A stretch of DNA of 64,000 nucleotides from an uncultured Caryophanales bacterium (GCA_947302515.1 CAMYVT010000001.1:90494-154493), one strand, 5' to 3'; positions 8,890 through 18,466 are shown, counted from the stretch's first letter. Notes: generated by a model not told the origin, from the sequence alone. Made by a program: numbers and translations.

Positions 8890-8898
8890 TGATATAAT
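8890..8898 (+). promoter_or_regulatory. Extended -10 promoter of mutL
   Basis: TGATATAAT ends 17 bases before the mutL ATG. The -35 region is occupied by the preceding terminator and has no consensus match. Confidence 0.55.
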
Positions 8899-8915
8899 TA
8901 TAAAGAGGTGATACT

Positions 8916-10685
8916 ATGAGCAAAATACATGTAATGGATGAAGTCTTAGCTAATAAGATAGCAGCAGGAGAAGTAGTAGAAAAATGTATGAACGTTGTTA
9001 AAGAATTAGTGGAAAACTCAATCGATGCAGAAGCAACAGAAATAACAATTAAATTAATAGACTCAGGTGTCAAAGAAATAGAAGTAAGTGATAATGGTAT
9101 AGGTATGGATGAAGAAGATGCAAAGCTTGCATTCTCTCGTCATGCAACTTCTAAATTAAAGAAATTAGATGATTTATTTAATATTGAATCATTAGGTTTT
9201 AGAGGAGAAGCTTTACCATCTATCGCAAGTGTATCAAATATTAAATTAAAAACTAGTAATGGTAAAGTAGGCACAGAAATAACTATGTCTGGTGGAAAAG
9301 ACATGAAAGTAAAAAGATGTGATTTACAGCCTGGAACAACAATCACAGTAACAGATTTATTCTATAATACACCAGTAAGATTAAAGTATTTAAAAAATTT
9401 ATATACAGAATTATCATATATAGTAGATTATATGAATAAAATGGCTTTATCTTATCCAAATATAAAGTTTACTTTAATAAATAATGATAAAGTTTTATTA
9501 AGTACTGATGGTAATAAAGATCAATTAAAAGTAATATATGAAATATATGGAGCAGATATTACTAAAAAGATGATACCGATTTCTAATGAAAATGATGATT
9601 ACTATATTCATGGATATATATCATATCCAGAAGTAACTAAAGGTACAAGAAATTCTATTACTACTTTAGTAAATGGTAGAGTAATAAAAAATAATGAATT
9701 AAATAAATGTATAATAGATTGTTATCATACTTATATTCATAAAGATAGATACCCGGTCATTATATTAAATATTGAAGTAGATCCCATCTTAGTAGATATA
9801 AATATTCATCCAACAAAAATGGATATAAAGTTTTCTAAAATAGATTCTCTAAAAGACTTATTAATAAAAACAATTACAGAAAAATTAGAAGAATTAACTC
9901 TAATACCTGAAGTATCTGTAAGAGATAGTTATTCAGTAAGTGAAGTACATAAGCAAATAGTTAATAAAGAAGAAATTACTCCAGTAGAAGATACTAAGTA
10001 TGAAGAAATTAAACTAGATTTTGAAGTACATGAAGAAAAAACTAAAAAGAAAAAAGAATTAGAAGAAACTCTTCCCTTTGAAATAGAAGAACAAAAAGAA
10101 CCGAGAATAAAAAAGATGCATCCAATAGGAGTAGTATTATTAACATATATAGTTGCAGAAAATGAAGATGGTATGTATCTAATAGATCAACATGCTGCTG
10201 CAGAACGTATAAACTATGAAAAAGTATTAAAAGAAATGAAAGAAAAAACTCCTATAATAGATTTATTAATACCAATAAAAATAGAATTAAGAAAAGATGA
10301 ATTTATTCTTGCTAAAGAAAGATTACATTTATTAGAAGAATATGGTTTTGTTTTTGATGAATTTGGATTTAATACAATACTAATAAGAAGCCATCCAAGT
10401 TGGATTATAGAAGAAAAAGCAGAAGATATAATAAGAAAATTAATAGACTTAATAATTGATAAGAAAGACTTTGATTTTGATCAATTTGTTTGGAGAATGG
10501 CTGCTACTACTGCTTGTAGAATGTCAGTAATGGCAGGAGACTATATCTCAATAGAAGATCAAGAATGGATATTAGAAAACATTAGATATTGTGAAAATCC
10601 ATTTACTTGTCCTCATGGAAGACCAACTATTATTACTTATACTAAATATGAATTAGAAAAACTATTCAAGAGACAATTAGATTAG
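8916..10685 (+). CDS. mutL: DNA mismatch repair protein MutL
   Basis: Mismatch-repair ATPase and nicking endonuclease acting after MutS. The 589 residues carry the N-terminal GHKL ATPase: AAGEVVEKC near residue 17, ELVENSIDA, DNGIGM and FRGEALPSI. The C-terminal domain has the metal-binding endonuclease motif DQHAAAERINYE (DQHAx2Ex4E, starting Asp424) and CPHGRP (Cys565), marking a nicking-type MutL of species without MutH. A variable charged linker (about residues 330-385) joins the halves. The Shine-Dalgarno is GAGGTGAT. The downstream miaA start signal overlaps the mutL stop, so the two genes are translationally close. MutS is not in the window. Confidence 0.97.
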   Translation: MSKIHVMDEVLANKIAAGEVVEKCMNVVKELVENSIDAEATEITIKLIDSGVKEIEVSDNGIGMDEEDAKLAFSRHATSKLKKLDDLFNIESLGFRGEALPSIASVSNIKLKTSNGKVGTEITMSGGKDMKVKRCDLQPGTTITVTDLFYNTPVRLKYLKNLYTELSYIVDYMNKMALSYPNIKFTLINNDKVLLSTDGNKDQLKVIYEIYGADITKKMIPISNENDDYYIHGYISYPEVTKGTRNSITTLVNGRVIKNNELNKCIIDCYHTYIHKDRYPVIILNIEVDPILVDINIHPTKMDIKFSKIDSLKDLLIKTITEKLEELTLIPEVSVRDSYSVSEVHKQIVNKEEITPVEDTKYEEIKLDFEVHEEKTKKKKELEETLPFEIEEQKEPRIKKMHPIGVVLLTYIVAENEDGMYLIDQHAAAERINYEKVLKEMKEKTPIIDLLIPIKIELRKDEFILAKERLHLLEEYGFVFDEFGFNTILIRSHPSWIIEEKAEDIIRKLIDLIIDKKDFDFDQFVWRMAATTACRMSVMAGDYISIEDQEWILENIRYCENPFTCPHGRPTIITYTKYELEKLFKRQLD

Positions 10686-10694
10686 GTGATAAGT

Positions 10695-11573
10695 ATGAAA
10701 GAAATAATTGTAATAGTAGGTCCTACAGGAGTAGGTAAAACAAAACTAAGTATAGAATTAGCTAAATTATTAGATGCAGAAATAATTAATGGAGATAGTG
10801 TATCTATTTATAAAAGATTAAATATTGGTAGTGCTAAACCCACTCTAGAAGAAAGAAAAGAAATAATACATCATCTAATAGATATAAAAGATCTAGATGA
10901 AGATTATACAGTATTTGATTATCAAAAAGATACTAGAAAATTAATAGAAGATATAAATAGTAGAGGTAAGAGAATAATAATAGTAGGTGGAACAGGACTA
11001 TATATTAAAGCAGCTCTTTATAATTATCACTTTACTGAAGGTACTACATATAATGAATATAATGATCTATCTAATGAAGAATTATTAAATAAAATAAAGG
11101 AATATAATGTGGATTATATCCCTGAAGTACAAAATAGAAAGAGATTAATAAGACTATTAAATAAATTAGAAAATGAAGAAGAAATTACTTATCATAAAGA
11201 TGAATTATTATACCCAATAAAAGTAATAGGTTTAACTACTGATAGAGATTATTTATATGAAAGAATAAATAATAGAGTAGATAATATGATTAATAATGGT
11301 CTAATAGAAGAAATAGAATCTTTAAAAGACTATTATAATAAATCTAGAATATTAAATACTGGTATAGGATATAAAGAATTCTATGATTATTTATTTAATA
11401 ATAAAAGTATTGATAAAGTAATAGAAGAAATAAAATTAAATTCTAGAAGATATGCTAAAAGACAATATACATTCTTTAGAAATCAATTTCCTACTAATTG
11501 GTATAGTGTAGATTTTAATAATTTTAATAATACTATTAATGAAGTATATAATGATATAAAAAAAGAAGCATAA
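10695..11573 (+). CDS. miaA: tRNA dimethylallyltransferase
   Basis: Transfers a dimethylallyl group to A37 of tRNAs reading UNN codons. The 292 residues show the P-loop GPTGVGKT at 9-16, GDSVSIY, GSAKPT, the GGTGLYI motif and the late IGYKEF motif, all characteristic of MiaA. I start at ATG 10695 rather than the in-frame GTG at 10686, because TAGGTGAT at 10683-10690 (overlapping the mutL stop) is the ribosome site for the ATG. mutL-miaA adjacency is common in Bacillota. Its substrate, dimethylallyl diphosphate, would come from the MEP pathway enzyme IspG encoded at 48361. Confidence 0.95.
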   Translation: MKEIIVIVGPTGVGKTKLSIELAKLLDAEIINGDSVSIYKRLNIGSAKPTLEERKEIIHHLIDIKDLDEDYTVFDYQKDTRKLIEDINSRGKRIIIVGGTGLYIKAALYNYHFTEGTTYNEYNDLSNEELLNKIKEYNVDYIPEVQNRKRLIRLLNKLENEEEITYHKDELLYPIKVIGLTTDRDYLYERINNRVDNMINNGLIEEIESLKDYYNKSRILNTGIGYKEFYDYLFNNKSIDKVIEEIKLNSRRYAKRQYTFFRNQFPTNWYSVDFNNFNNTINEVYNDIKKEA

Positions 11574-11588
11574 ATATGCTTCTTTTAA
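11561..11588. terminator. Bidirectional terminator between miaA and a convergent gene
   Basis: AAAAGAAGCA-TAAATA-TGCTTCTTTT overlaps the miaA stop. It has T-rich flanks on the plus strand and the A-run needed for the minus strand. Confidence 0.75.
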
Positions 11589-12505
11589 TTATTTAATTCA
11601 GGATAATGACTAAGATCAAAGTAATGTTCAGTCTGTTCAATTTCTTGTAAATAACTAGTATTAATTAAAAAGAAATTATGTTCTATAGTATTACTACCAT
11701 CACTATTAACGGGATCATCCCATGTAAGATCTAAATTAACCCATTTATTATTGTAATATACTGCATTCCAAACATGTTTCTCAGAAGATACTCTAAAGCT
11801 ATTAATACCCATTCTTTCTAAGAATAATTGCATTAAATCAGTATACCCTCCACAGATAGCCATTCCTTGAAATAAAGGACCATATGCAATATCTGAATCA
11901 TAAGTAGTATCTCCTTCATTACTTCTTGCTGTATCATATTTTGTCGTATTAATAATATAATCATGAACACGTTTAATATTATTATAAGTACTATCATTTA
12001 CATTAATTAATTGATTAGCAAGAGTATCTACTTTTTCATTTATTTTTTCAATTTCTTGTGGAGAGTAATTATGAACTATATTAATAGAAATAGTTCCTAA
12101 ACTATCATATTCAGTTTCTATATGAGAAAAACCATTATAAGGATGAACATAATTATTTATATCAGATAAAATAGCCTGATCATTAGCAATTTCTTGTACA
12201 TCATTTATACAATTTGGATATTCATCAGTACAGTAAAAAGTAAATTCATTTTTACCAGCATTTATAATTGTATAATATATATTTATTAAATCTTGTTTAT
12301 TTTGAGGAATAAAAGTTTTAGTATTTTGAACAAATTGAAAATCAATATCTCTATAGTATTCATTAACTTCTCCTAATTTTACATATTTATATGGAGATAA
12401 ATATTGATCAACATAAATATATACAGTATCTTTAACACTAAATATTATTCCAAAAACAATAAGAATTATTCCTGAAATAACAATCCCCTTAGCTATTTTA
12501 TTCAT
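11585..12505 (-). CDS. Membrane-anchored transglutaminase-like protein
   Basis: A 306-residue protein with an N-terminal membrane helix (about residues 8-24) and an extracellular part. The C-terminal half is a transglutaminase-like core: catalytic Cys218 in MAICGGYTDLM, His244 in EKHVWNAV, and an Asp in NLDLTWDDP. Such proteins are cysteine proteases or cross-linkers, often active on peptidoglycan or surface proteins. The substrate here is unknown. I chose the ATG at 12505 because AGTGGTGA lies just upstream; the GTG at 12517 is inside that site. It is transcribed towards miaA and lies downstream of rpsT, from which a terminator separates it. Confidence 0.82.
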   Translation of the reverse strand: MNKIAKGIVISGIILIVFGIIFSVKDTVYIYVDQYLSPYKYVKLGEVNEYYRDIDFQFVQNTKTFIPQNKQDLINIYYTIINAGKNEFTFYCTDEYPNCINDVQEIANDQAILSDINNYVHPYNGFSHIETEYDSLGTISINIVHNYSPQEIEKINEKVDTLANQLINVNDSTYNNIKRVHDYIINTTKYDTARSNEGDTTYDSDIAYGPLFQGMAICGGYTDLMQLFLERMGINSFRVSSEKHVWNAVYYNNKWVNLDLTWDDPVNSDGSNTIEHNFFLINTSYLQEIEQTEHYFDLSHYPELNN

Positions 12506-12581
12506 TTTATTCACCACTTCTATTATTATTTTAAAATATCAAAAAAAAATAGTAAATATATTTTTTTAATTAAATGTAAAC

Positions 12582-12610
12582 AAAGAAAAAACCAATTATT
12601 AAATTGGTTT
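12582..12610 (-). terminator. rpsT terminator
   Basis: On the minus strand AAACCAATT / AATTGGTTT followed by a T-rich tract. It overlaps the end of rpsT. Confidence 0.75.
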
Positions 12611-12872
12611 ACTCCATAGTGTTTTTAGACTTAACTAATCTTGATTTTAAACGAGCAGCTTTGTTCTTATGAACTAAACCACTATTAACAGCTTTATCTA
12701 TTCTTTGTAAAGCAATATTTAAGTTATTACTAGCTTCATCTTTGTTACCAGCTTTAACTTCTTTCTCGAATTTTTTAATTGCAGTTTTCATACTTGAAGT
12801 TACTAAAGTATTAACTTCTGCTTTCTTTGCATTTGAACGCATTCTTTTTTTAGCACTTTTAATATTTGGCAT
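12609..12872 (-). CDS. rpsT: 30S ribosomal protein S20
   Basis: An 87-residue, highly basic helical protein that binds 16S rRNA in the small subunit body. It opens MPNIKSAKKRMR, and the C-terminal part has the typical IDKAVNSGLVHKNKAARLKSRL pattern in which alanine, lysine and arginine repeat. Length and start match the family. The Shine-Dalgarno is GAGGTGA. It is transcribed alone from a TTGCTT-N17-TAGAAT promoter and ends at a strong hairpin. Confidence 0.97.
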   Translation of the reverse strand: MPNIKSAKKRMRSNAKKAEVNTLVTSSMKTAIKKFEKEVKAGNKDEASNNLNIALQRIDKAVNSGLVHKNKAARLKSRLVKSKNTME

Positions 12873-12903
12873 AATTTCACCTCACTTTTTGTAAACAAGT
12901 TAA

Positions 12904-12932
12904 TTCTATCAGAAAAATCATAAAAAAGCAAA
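12904..12932 (-). promoter_or_regulatory. rpsT promoter
   Basis: Read on the minus strand: TTGCTT (12932-12927), a 17-base spacer, TAGAAT (12909-12904) with an extended TG. It lies about 32 bases upstream of the rpsT start. Confidence 0.65.
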
Positions 12933-12940
12933 TAAAATAA

Positions 12941-12962
12941 GATATTTAATATCTTTTTTTTT
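12941..12962 (+). terminator. Hairpin plus T-run upstream of rpsT
   Basis: AGATATT-A-AATATCT followed by eight or more T on the plus strand. No plus-strand gene ends just before it, so it may only block antisense read-through. Confidence 0.35.
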
Positions 12963-13014
12963 GTTTATAATTAGTGTATAATTAATTATAGAATAGGGTA
13001 TGAGGATGATTACA

Positions 13015-14868
13015 ATGATAAAAGAAGATAATCTAGACTTAATAAACAACTTTTTAGAGAAATTAGAAGAGTATGGCCTTGAAATAGGAAGTAGATTAGA
13101 CGAATTAGAAAAAGAAAAAGCTAATTATGTTTTTTTTGTTGAATTAAAAAGAATGATTCAAGAAGATGTAATAGGATTCTGTTCTTCATATAATTCTACT
13201 TCAGAAGATGGTAAAAAAGAGTTTGCTAGTAAGTTATTAGAATTATTTAAAGATCAAGAAATAGTAGATAATATCATTCAAGAAATAATTAATTTATATT
13301 ATTTATATGAATCTGGATTAATTGATTTAGATGAGATTGCTCCTCAAAGAGAACAAGCAGAAGAAAATATAAAAACCCTTATTCTAAGAATAAATAATTA
13401 TTTAGAAGAAACAAATGTAGATCAAATTGCTAAAGACGATGAAAGACTATCACACCAATTAGAAAGATTGGTAGATTTAGGAACAATAATAGAATCAAAT
13501 GAACCAACTGCTATAGAAGATATGGATTTCTTAGAAGAAACATTAGAAAGATTAGATATATCAGAAACAGATAAAACACAAATAGTAATAGAAATAATAA
13601 ATCATAATCTTTCAGTATATAATTTAAATTTATCAAAGAAAAAGAATAATAAACCAGTAACAACAGAAATAGAAGAATTAGATGATAACTTAGTAATTTC
13701 AGAAGAAACAAAAGAACAAATAGCAGAATTATTAGCACAAAAAGATGTTGTAAAGAGAATTGTAGAAATAATAAATGATGAATTTTTAACGGTAATAGAT
13801 ATAAAATCAAGTGATCCAAATGAACAAGAACAAGTAAGAGAATCAATAGAAGCTGCTAGAGAAGAAATAGAAAAATTAATAAAAGCAAATAAAGATATTA
13901 CACCAGAACAAGCTCTAAGTAGTTTTTTTGAAGAATTTGATGAAACAGAAAAAAAGAAAAGAGGGTATTTAAAAGAATTACTTAAGAATACTCCGGATTG
14001 TAGTTTAAGTATAGAAGAACAAGAAGAATTACTACAAATAGCATCTTCATTCTTAGAAGAAAGAAAAAATTTAATATCAGAGATGAATAGTACTGACAAA
14101 TCTAAAATAAGAAGTTATATGAATACACTATATCAAGATGTTGAAAATAGACAAACAACATATGGAAGTGGTATTTATGAAACACAAGAAGCTTTAGAAA
14201 AAGAAGCAGCTTATGAAATAGCAGTATATATAGATTTATTAGAATCAGTACCAGAAGAAGATCATGCTACTATATCTAAAGTATGTAAGAAATTAGAAGA
14301 AATAATTACTTCTGTAGATTTAGCAAGAAAGAAAGAACCAGTACCAGTAGAGTCTGAAGAAGGTAATTTGTTCTTTATTATGAAAGATGATGATACATCT
14401 ACTTTAGAAGAAGATTTAGGCTCTGATAGTAAAGGCATAAGTAATGTCTATTATAGTGAAATAAAGAATCAGTTAGCAGCAATAGAAGAAAGATCAACCA
14501 GACGTTTAGCAGCAGCTCAACCAGTAAACCCAGGCTTTAAAGCTATAAAGAAAGAAGGAGTAAAATATACAACAGGTACTCGTACAAAAATATTCTTTAT
14601 ACCTTTTGGTAAAAAAGATTCAATAATAGTTGGATTAAGCTTTATTAAAGGAAAAGATACTAATAAAGAACAAGAAAATAGGGTGAAAAAATATCAAAAG
14701 CAAATAGAAGAATTAAAAGATAGATTATTAGATCCAGAAACTTATATGGAAGAAAGAATAAAGGCAACAAGACAAAGAAATAAAATAATAAGACTTTTAA
14801 ATAGTAATAGAGAATTAAACACTATGTTAGAAGAGGAAGAAGAAAAAGAAGAAATAAAACATAAATAG
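13015..14868 (+). CDS. Unrecognised acidic coiled-coil protein (first of three-gene unit)
   Basis: I do not recognise this protein (617 residues from the chosen start). It is very rich in Glu, Lys, Ile and Leu with long predicted coiled-coil helices, no signal peptide and no membrane segment. Near residue 490-560 a more globular stretch has Gly and aromatic residues (TRTKIFFIPFGKKDS), followed by a basic helical tail. Start choice: ATG at 13015 is preceded by GAGGAT at 8 bases, while ATG 13000 has its G-rich site too close. It is followed after 14 bases by a second unknown protein and then a third, all on one strand and ending at a common terminator, so I read them as one operon. Confidence 0.75.
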   Translation: MIKEDNLDLINNFLEKLEEYGLEIGSRLDELEKEKANYVFFVELKRMIQEDVIGFCSSYNSTSEDGKKEFASKLLELFKDQEIVDNIIQEIINLYYLYESGLIDLDEIAPQREQAEENIKTLILRINNYLEETNVDQIAKDDERLSHQLERLVDLGTIIESNEPTAIEDMDFLEETLERLDISETDKTQIVIEIINHNLSVYNLNLSKKKNNKPVTTEIEELDDNLVISEETKEQIAELLAQKDVVKRIVEIINDEFLTVIDIKSSDPNEQEQVRESIEAAREEIEKLIKANKDITPEQALSSFFEEFDETEKKKRGYLKELLKNTPDCSLSIEEQEELLQIASSFLEERKNLISEMNSTDKSKIRSYMNTLYQDVENRQTTYGSGIYETQEALEKEAAYEIAVYIDLLESVPEEDHATISKVCKKLEEIITSVDLARKKEPVPVESEEGNLFFIMKDDDTSTLEEDLGSDSKGISNVYYSEIKNQLAAIEERSTRRLAAAQPVNPGFKAIKKEGVKYTTGTRTKIFFIPFGKKDSIIVGLSFIKGKDTNKEQENRVKKYQKQIEELKDRLLDPETYMEERIKATRQRNKIIRLLNSNRELNTMLEEEEEKEEIKHK

Positions 14869-14882
14869 AAAGGAGAATTATT

Positions 14883-16697
14883 ATGAATTTGGATAATTTA
14901 ATAGAATTACTAAAAAAATCCATAAAATCATATCAAGACAAGATAGATGAATTAACTGATAAGAATAATTCTACTTTCATAAAATACAAAGAATTATTTG
15001 AATTGTTAGATGCAGATATTAATAATATAACTACAATTCAAGAAGAAGATTTAGCCTCTATTCTTGCAGAAACAGATTTAAATGAAGAAGAAAGAGAACT
15101 AGAATTTAATTATTTAAAATCAATTAGAAAACTATTAAATTTAAATCAAACAAAAAATACTACATTTCAATTAACTAAGAGTCAAAAAGAATACTTAGAA
15201 GTATTAAAACATCAATTAATTGAAATAGAAGAAGAAGCTAAAAATAAAGCAAAAGATCATTTAAAAGCAATAAAAAGATTAAGAGAGAAACAAAAAGAAT
15301 TAAAAATAATATTAGGTATTGTAGAAGATAATAAAAATAAAGCTTTTATTACTCAAATAGATACTATTAATGAATTATTTGAATTAAATAATATAGATGA
15401 ACCTCAAAAAAGAGAAATATTATATAGTGTTTTAAAATATAATTATAAAATATATGAAGAAGAAATGAATTCTACTGATGAAGTAGAAAAAGTAAGATTA
15501 AATAGAGAAGAAGTAAAAGAGTTATTTAATACATATAATTATAATTTTGAAGACTTAACTGAACAACAACAAGAAGATATATTATTATATGGTAATATTA
15601 GAAGAATAGAAGAAGTATTTAATTGTTTAAAAGAGTTTAAATTTCCTAGATTTGATTTAAAAAGAGATGCATCAAAATTAATAGTATTATTAATAAATGG
15701 AGAAAGAAAAATAATAAAAGATATTGTTTTGTATAGTAAAGAAAAAGGTATAAGAACACAAGAATTATTGATGTTAATACCTGCTTTAATAAAACAAAAG
15801 AATAAAAAAGGTGAAAAGAAAGATTTATTAAATCCAACTCCATTTATTTCAGGAAAAAGTGAAGATTATAAAAAGAATATAGAGTTTTTTGAAGAAATAG
15901 GTTTTGATATAAGATATATCTTTAATAAATGTAAAGATATCTTAGTTATGTCTCATGAAAAATTAGTATATAATTATCGTAAATTTACTCTATATGGATT
16001 TACTATACCAACAGATGTTTATGGAGATTTATGTCATCCAGCATTAAGTTGTTTACTTGCCAGTAATTTTGATGAAATAGTAGATAGTTTTATAGAAATA
16101 AGTAGAGATGGACATCAATATATTAAAGATAATATGAGTAGAATAACTACGACTTCATCACCAAAAGATATATTATTTTACAATATTTATGCTTCATATA
16201 TGGAACAAGATGATATGGGGGAAAAACTAATCCCAGAAGGACCATTTTCCAAAGCAAATAATAAAAAATTAATGCTAAGAGGAGAAATTACTAGATATTC
16301 AGGTAGTGGTTATGAAAATACTGATTATAGAGAAATAAATGAAGATAATAAAAGAGAAAAAACTATGACAGTAGAAATAGAATATCAAAATAAACAAGAA
16401 TTTGATAATGCAGTAGCAAATTCTAAAGGAAAAGATGAAGAATTATTAAATTTAGTAGTAAATGATCCTAGAATATTAGCATTAGATGAATACTTAGATG
16501 TAAATGACCCAGTAAGATATGATTTTGATGGAGTATTAATATCAAAATTAAAAGTATTAAGAATATTTAATATCTTAAAAAATAATCATTTAGACACCTT
16601 AGAAGATAGTTTATTATATGCAATTACATATAATAGTATTATGAGTCAAGAATCTCTAGATAAAATAAAAACTATTATTAGAGATAGGAGGAAATAA
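14883..16697 (+). CDS. Unrecognised cytoplasmic coiled-coil protein (second of three)
   Basis: I do not recognise this 604-residue protein. The N-terminal 150 residues are predicted coiled coil. The centre and C-terminus look globular, with a run near residues 360-400 containing YGFTIPTDVYGDLCHPALSC and a later acidic stretch. There is no signal peptide, transmembrane helix or recognisable catalytic motif. AAAGGAGAATTATT gives a clear ribosome site 14 bases after the previous stop. The next gene begins one base after its own stop, so expression is probably coupled. The shared helical, charged style with the genes at 13015, 17055 and 20498 suggests related cytoplasmic structural proteins, but I see no direct homology. 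Confidence 0.75.
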   Translation: MNLDNLIELLKKSIKSYQDKIDELTDKNNSTFIKYKELFELLDADINNITTIQEEDLASILAETDLNEEERELEFNYLKSIRKLLNLNQTKNTTFQLTKSQKEYLEVLKHQLIEIEEEAKNKAKDHLKAIKRLREKQKELKIILGIVEDNKNKAFITQIDTINELFELNNIDEPQKREILYSVLKYNYKIYEEEMNSTDEVEKVRLNREEVKELFNTYNYNFEDLTEQQQEDILLYGNIRRIEEVFNCLKEFKFPRFDLKRDASKLIVLLINGERKIIKDIVLYSKEKGIRTQELLMLIPALIKQKNKKGEKKDLLNPTPFISGKSEDYKKNIEFFEEIGFDIRYIFNKCKDILVMSHEKLVYNYRKFTLYGFTIPTDVYGDLCHPALSCLLASNFDEIVDSFIEISRDGHQYIKDNMSRITTTSSPKDILFYNIYASYMEQDDMGEKLIPEGPFSKANNKKLMLRGEITRYSGSGYENTDYREINEDNKREKTMTVEIEYQNKQEFDNAVANSKGKDEELLNLVVNDPRILALDEYLDVNDPVRYDFDGVLISKLKVLRIFNILKNNHLDTLEDSLLYAITYNSIMSQESLDKIKTIIRDRRK

Positions 16698-16698
16698 T

Positions 16699-16986
16699 AT
16701 GAATTTTCTACTAGAAGAAGGATTTGATTTAGAATTAATCAATAAAATGATTAATAATTATGATGAAAGTATTATAGATCAATTTATAATAGAAAAAGAA
16801 AATGTAAAAGATGTAATAAATTATTTTAAAAAAATAGGTATAAATAACATAGATTTACTATTACAAACAAGAATAGAAGTCTTTACAAAAGACATAAATT
16901 CAGTAAAAGATTCTTTTTTAAAGCATAATATTAAAGAAAAAGTGGCTGAAATTAATAAAGACATAAATAGTATAGATTTTGTATAA
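16699..16986 (+). CDS. Unrecognised small helical protein (third of three)
   Basis: A 95-residue acidic, probably all-helical protein with no signal or membrane segment, and no family I recognise. Its Shine-Dalgarno AGGAGG lies inside the last codons of the preceding gene, and its ATG begins one base after that stop. This arrangement implies translational coupling and perhaps a physical partnership. It ends at a strong terminator. Confidence 0.75.
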   Translation: MNFLLEEGFDLELINKMINNYDESIIDQFIIEKENVKDVINYFKKIGINNIDLLLQTRIEVFTKDINSVKDSFLKHNIKEKVAEINKDINSIDFV

Positions 16987-17012
16987 AGAGGGCTTACCTC
17001 TTTATTTTTTTT
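16985..17012 (+). terminator. Terminator of the 13015-16986 unit
   Basis: AAAGAGG-GCTTA-CCTCTTT, then A and T8. Confidence 0.85.
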
Positions 17013-17020
17013 ATAAAATG

Positions 17021-17029
17021 TGGTATAAT
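17021..17029 (+). promoter_or_regulatory. Extended -10 promoter for the 17055 gene
   Basis: TGGTATAAT ends 25 bases before the ATG at 17055. No good -35 match at the usual distance. Confidence 0.5.
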
Positions 17030-17054
17030 ATGTCTACCAATGGGGGTGTGTGGT

Positions 17055-18386
17055 ATGGAAGAAAAAACTGTAAGTCTATCTTTAGGAACTATTCTTAGAG
17101 AATGTTCCCTAAATCCTAATTTACAAATAGACCATTTTTATTATTTCGCACTACAAAATAGAGAAAACCTACATCAAATATTTAAATATAAGAAGTTTAA
17201 TGATGATTTTATATCTCATGTAGACTGTTTTAATACTGGAGAATACTTAGTAGGTATGATAAGGCCATCATATGATGAATTCTTATCGAAATTAGTAAGT
17301 TTATTAAATTTACCAGTAAGAGGTAAAATAATAGATAATGATGAATTAGAAAAAAGATTATTAGAGAGAGTAGAAAGATTAAAACAAGTAACTTCAGAAC
17401 AAGAATTAAAAATAGAATTCCCATTATTATATAAAGACTTAATAGATGGTAGAAAATACTTTAGATCATTACATCAAATGAAAAGACAAGAAGGATATGA
17501 TGAAGAGCAATTTGCTTCAGGAGAACACTACTACTATAGTTGTGCGATGAAGAAGTCATTGCCTAACTTTGTATCTACTCAAGCAGAATTATATAGAAGA
17601 TTTGTCACACAAAGAAAAGAATTAAAAGCATTACAACAAACTAAAGCATTTAATGGTTATATAGCAAAACACTTTAATATGGATAAATTATATATGTATG
17701 TAATGCATGAATATTTAGTAAAAGCAGAAAATACTAAAGATAAAGATGAAATAAGAAAATATATTGCATATCTAGATTTATATTTATCATCATATCGTAA
17801 AATGGATTTTTCAATTACATTAGATTCTGGTTTAAAAGTAGATTTAGATAATATAAAGAAACGTTTAGCTAATTTAAAAAGATATGTAAGTGATAATAGT
17901 AGTCAAGTAGAATGGGTATTAATCCCAGAAGGAAGAAATTATCAAAGAGTAACTAAAGACTCAGAGCATGAAGTAAAATCAACATTATTGACCTTTGAAG
18001 AAATAGAAGCTTTAAGACAAAAAGGAGAAAGAAAAGGTGCTTTCTATGAAACTACACCTTATTTAGTAAAAGCTTTAGGATTAAGAAAATATCAAGGTTA
18101 TATTGCTTATGTATATGAAAATGGAGAAGTTATTCTAGATAGAGAATTTAATCCAGATGTACCATCTACTGCTGTAGGAAATGCTATATATAATCTTAAA
18201 GTAACAGATTTTGAAACTCTATCAAGATATGATAAACAAGTATTAATGAAACATCCTAGAGTAGGTAGAATGAATCATACTCCTACATGGGAAGAAAGAG
18301 TATCAAAAATAATCTATCGAGAAGCAACAGAACAAGAAAGAATAGAAACAAGACAATTAGTAAAAAGATTAAGAGAAGCAAAATAA
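17055..18386 (+). CDS. Unrecognised cytoplasmic protein
   Basis: A 443-residue protein with no family I recognise. There is no signal peptide, transmembrane helix or obvious catalytic motif. It is helical in the first 300 residues, with a Tyr-rich middle (YLDLYLSSYRKMDF). The last 150 residues look globular, with WVLIPEGRNYQRV and a segment GYIAYVYENGEVILDREF that reads like beta strands. An ATG in frame at 17040 exists, but the G-rich GGGGGTG at 17042-17048 is better placed as the ribosome site for ATG 17055. It has its own promoter and terminator and sits between two other unknown helical proteins. Confidence 0.75.
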   Translation: MEEKTVSLSLGTILRECSLNPNLQIDHFYYFALQNRENLHQIFKYKKFNDDFISHVDCFNTGEYLVGMIRPSYDEFLSKLVSLLNLPVRGKIIDNDELEKRLLERVERLKQVTSEQELKIEFPLLYKDLIDGRKYFRSLHQMKRQEGYDEEQFASGEHYYYSCAMKKSLPNFVSTQAELYRRFVTQRKELKALQQTKAFNGYIAKHFNMDKLYMYVMHEYLVKAENTKDKDEIRKYIAYLDLYLSSYRKMDFSITLDSGLKVDLDNIKKRLANLKRYVSDNSSQVEWVLIPEGRNYQRVTKDSEHEVKSTLLTFEEIEALRQKGERKGAFYETTPYLVKALGLRKYQGYIAYVYENGEVILDREFNPDVPSTAVGNAIYNLKVTDFETLSRYDKQVLMKHPRVGRMNHTPTWEERVSKIIYREATEQERIETRQLVKRLREAK

Positions 18387-18410
18387 ACATCCAAAAGGAT
18401 GTTTATTTTT
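18385..18410 (+). terminator. Terminator of the 17055 gene
   Basis: AAACATCC-AAAA-GGATGTTT, then A and T5. It overlaps the stop codon. Confidence 0.85.
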
Positions 18411-18454
18411 GTAAAATATAAAAATTAGAATAAAATAAACACTTTATATTATTA

Positions 18455-18460
18455 TATAAT
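18455..18460 (+). promoter_or_regulatory. -10 element immediately before a start codon (leaderless candidate)
   Basis: TATAAT ends six bases before the ATG at 18467, and no Shine-Dalgarno lies between. Transcription would begin at or next to the start codon. No -35 consensus is visible. Confidence 0.45.
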
Positions 18461-18466
18461 ATAAGT

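Noticed and set aside
4814..12517. Upstream GTG starts at 4814, 10686 and 12517
   Set aside because: In each case the GTG is part of an AGGTGA-type ribosome site serving a nearby ATG.
13511..14099. Overlapping minus-strand frames of 111 and 165 residues
   Set aside because: They mirror the coiled-coil gene at 13015. Leu/Ser-rich and no start signals.
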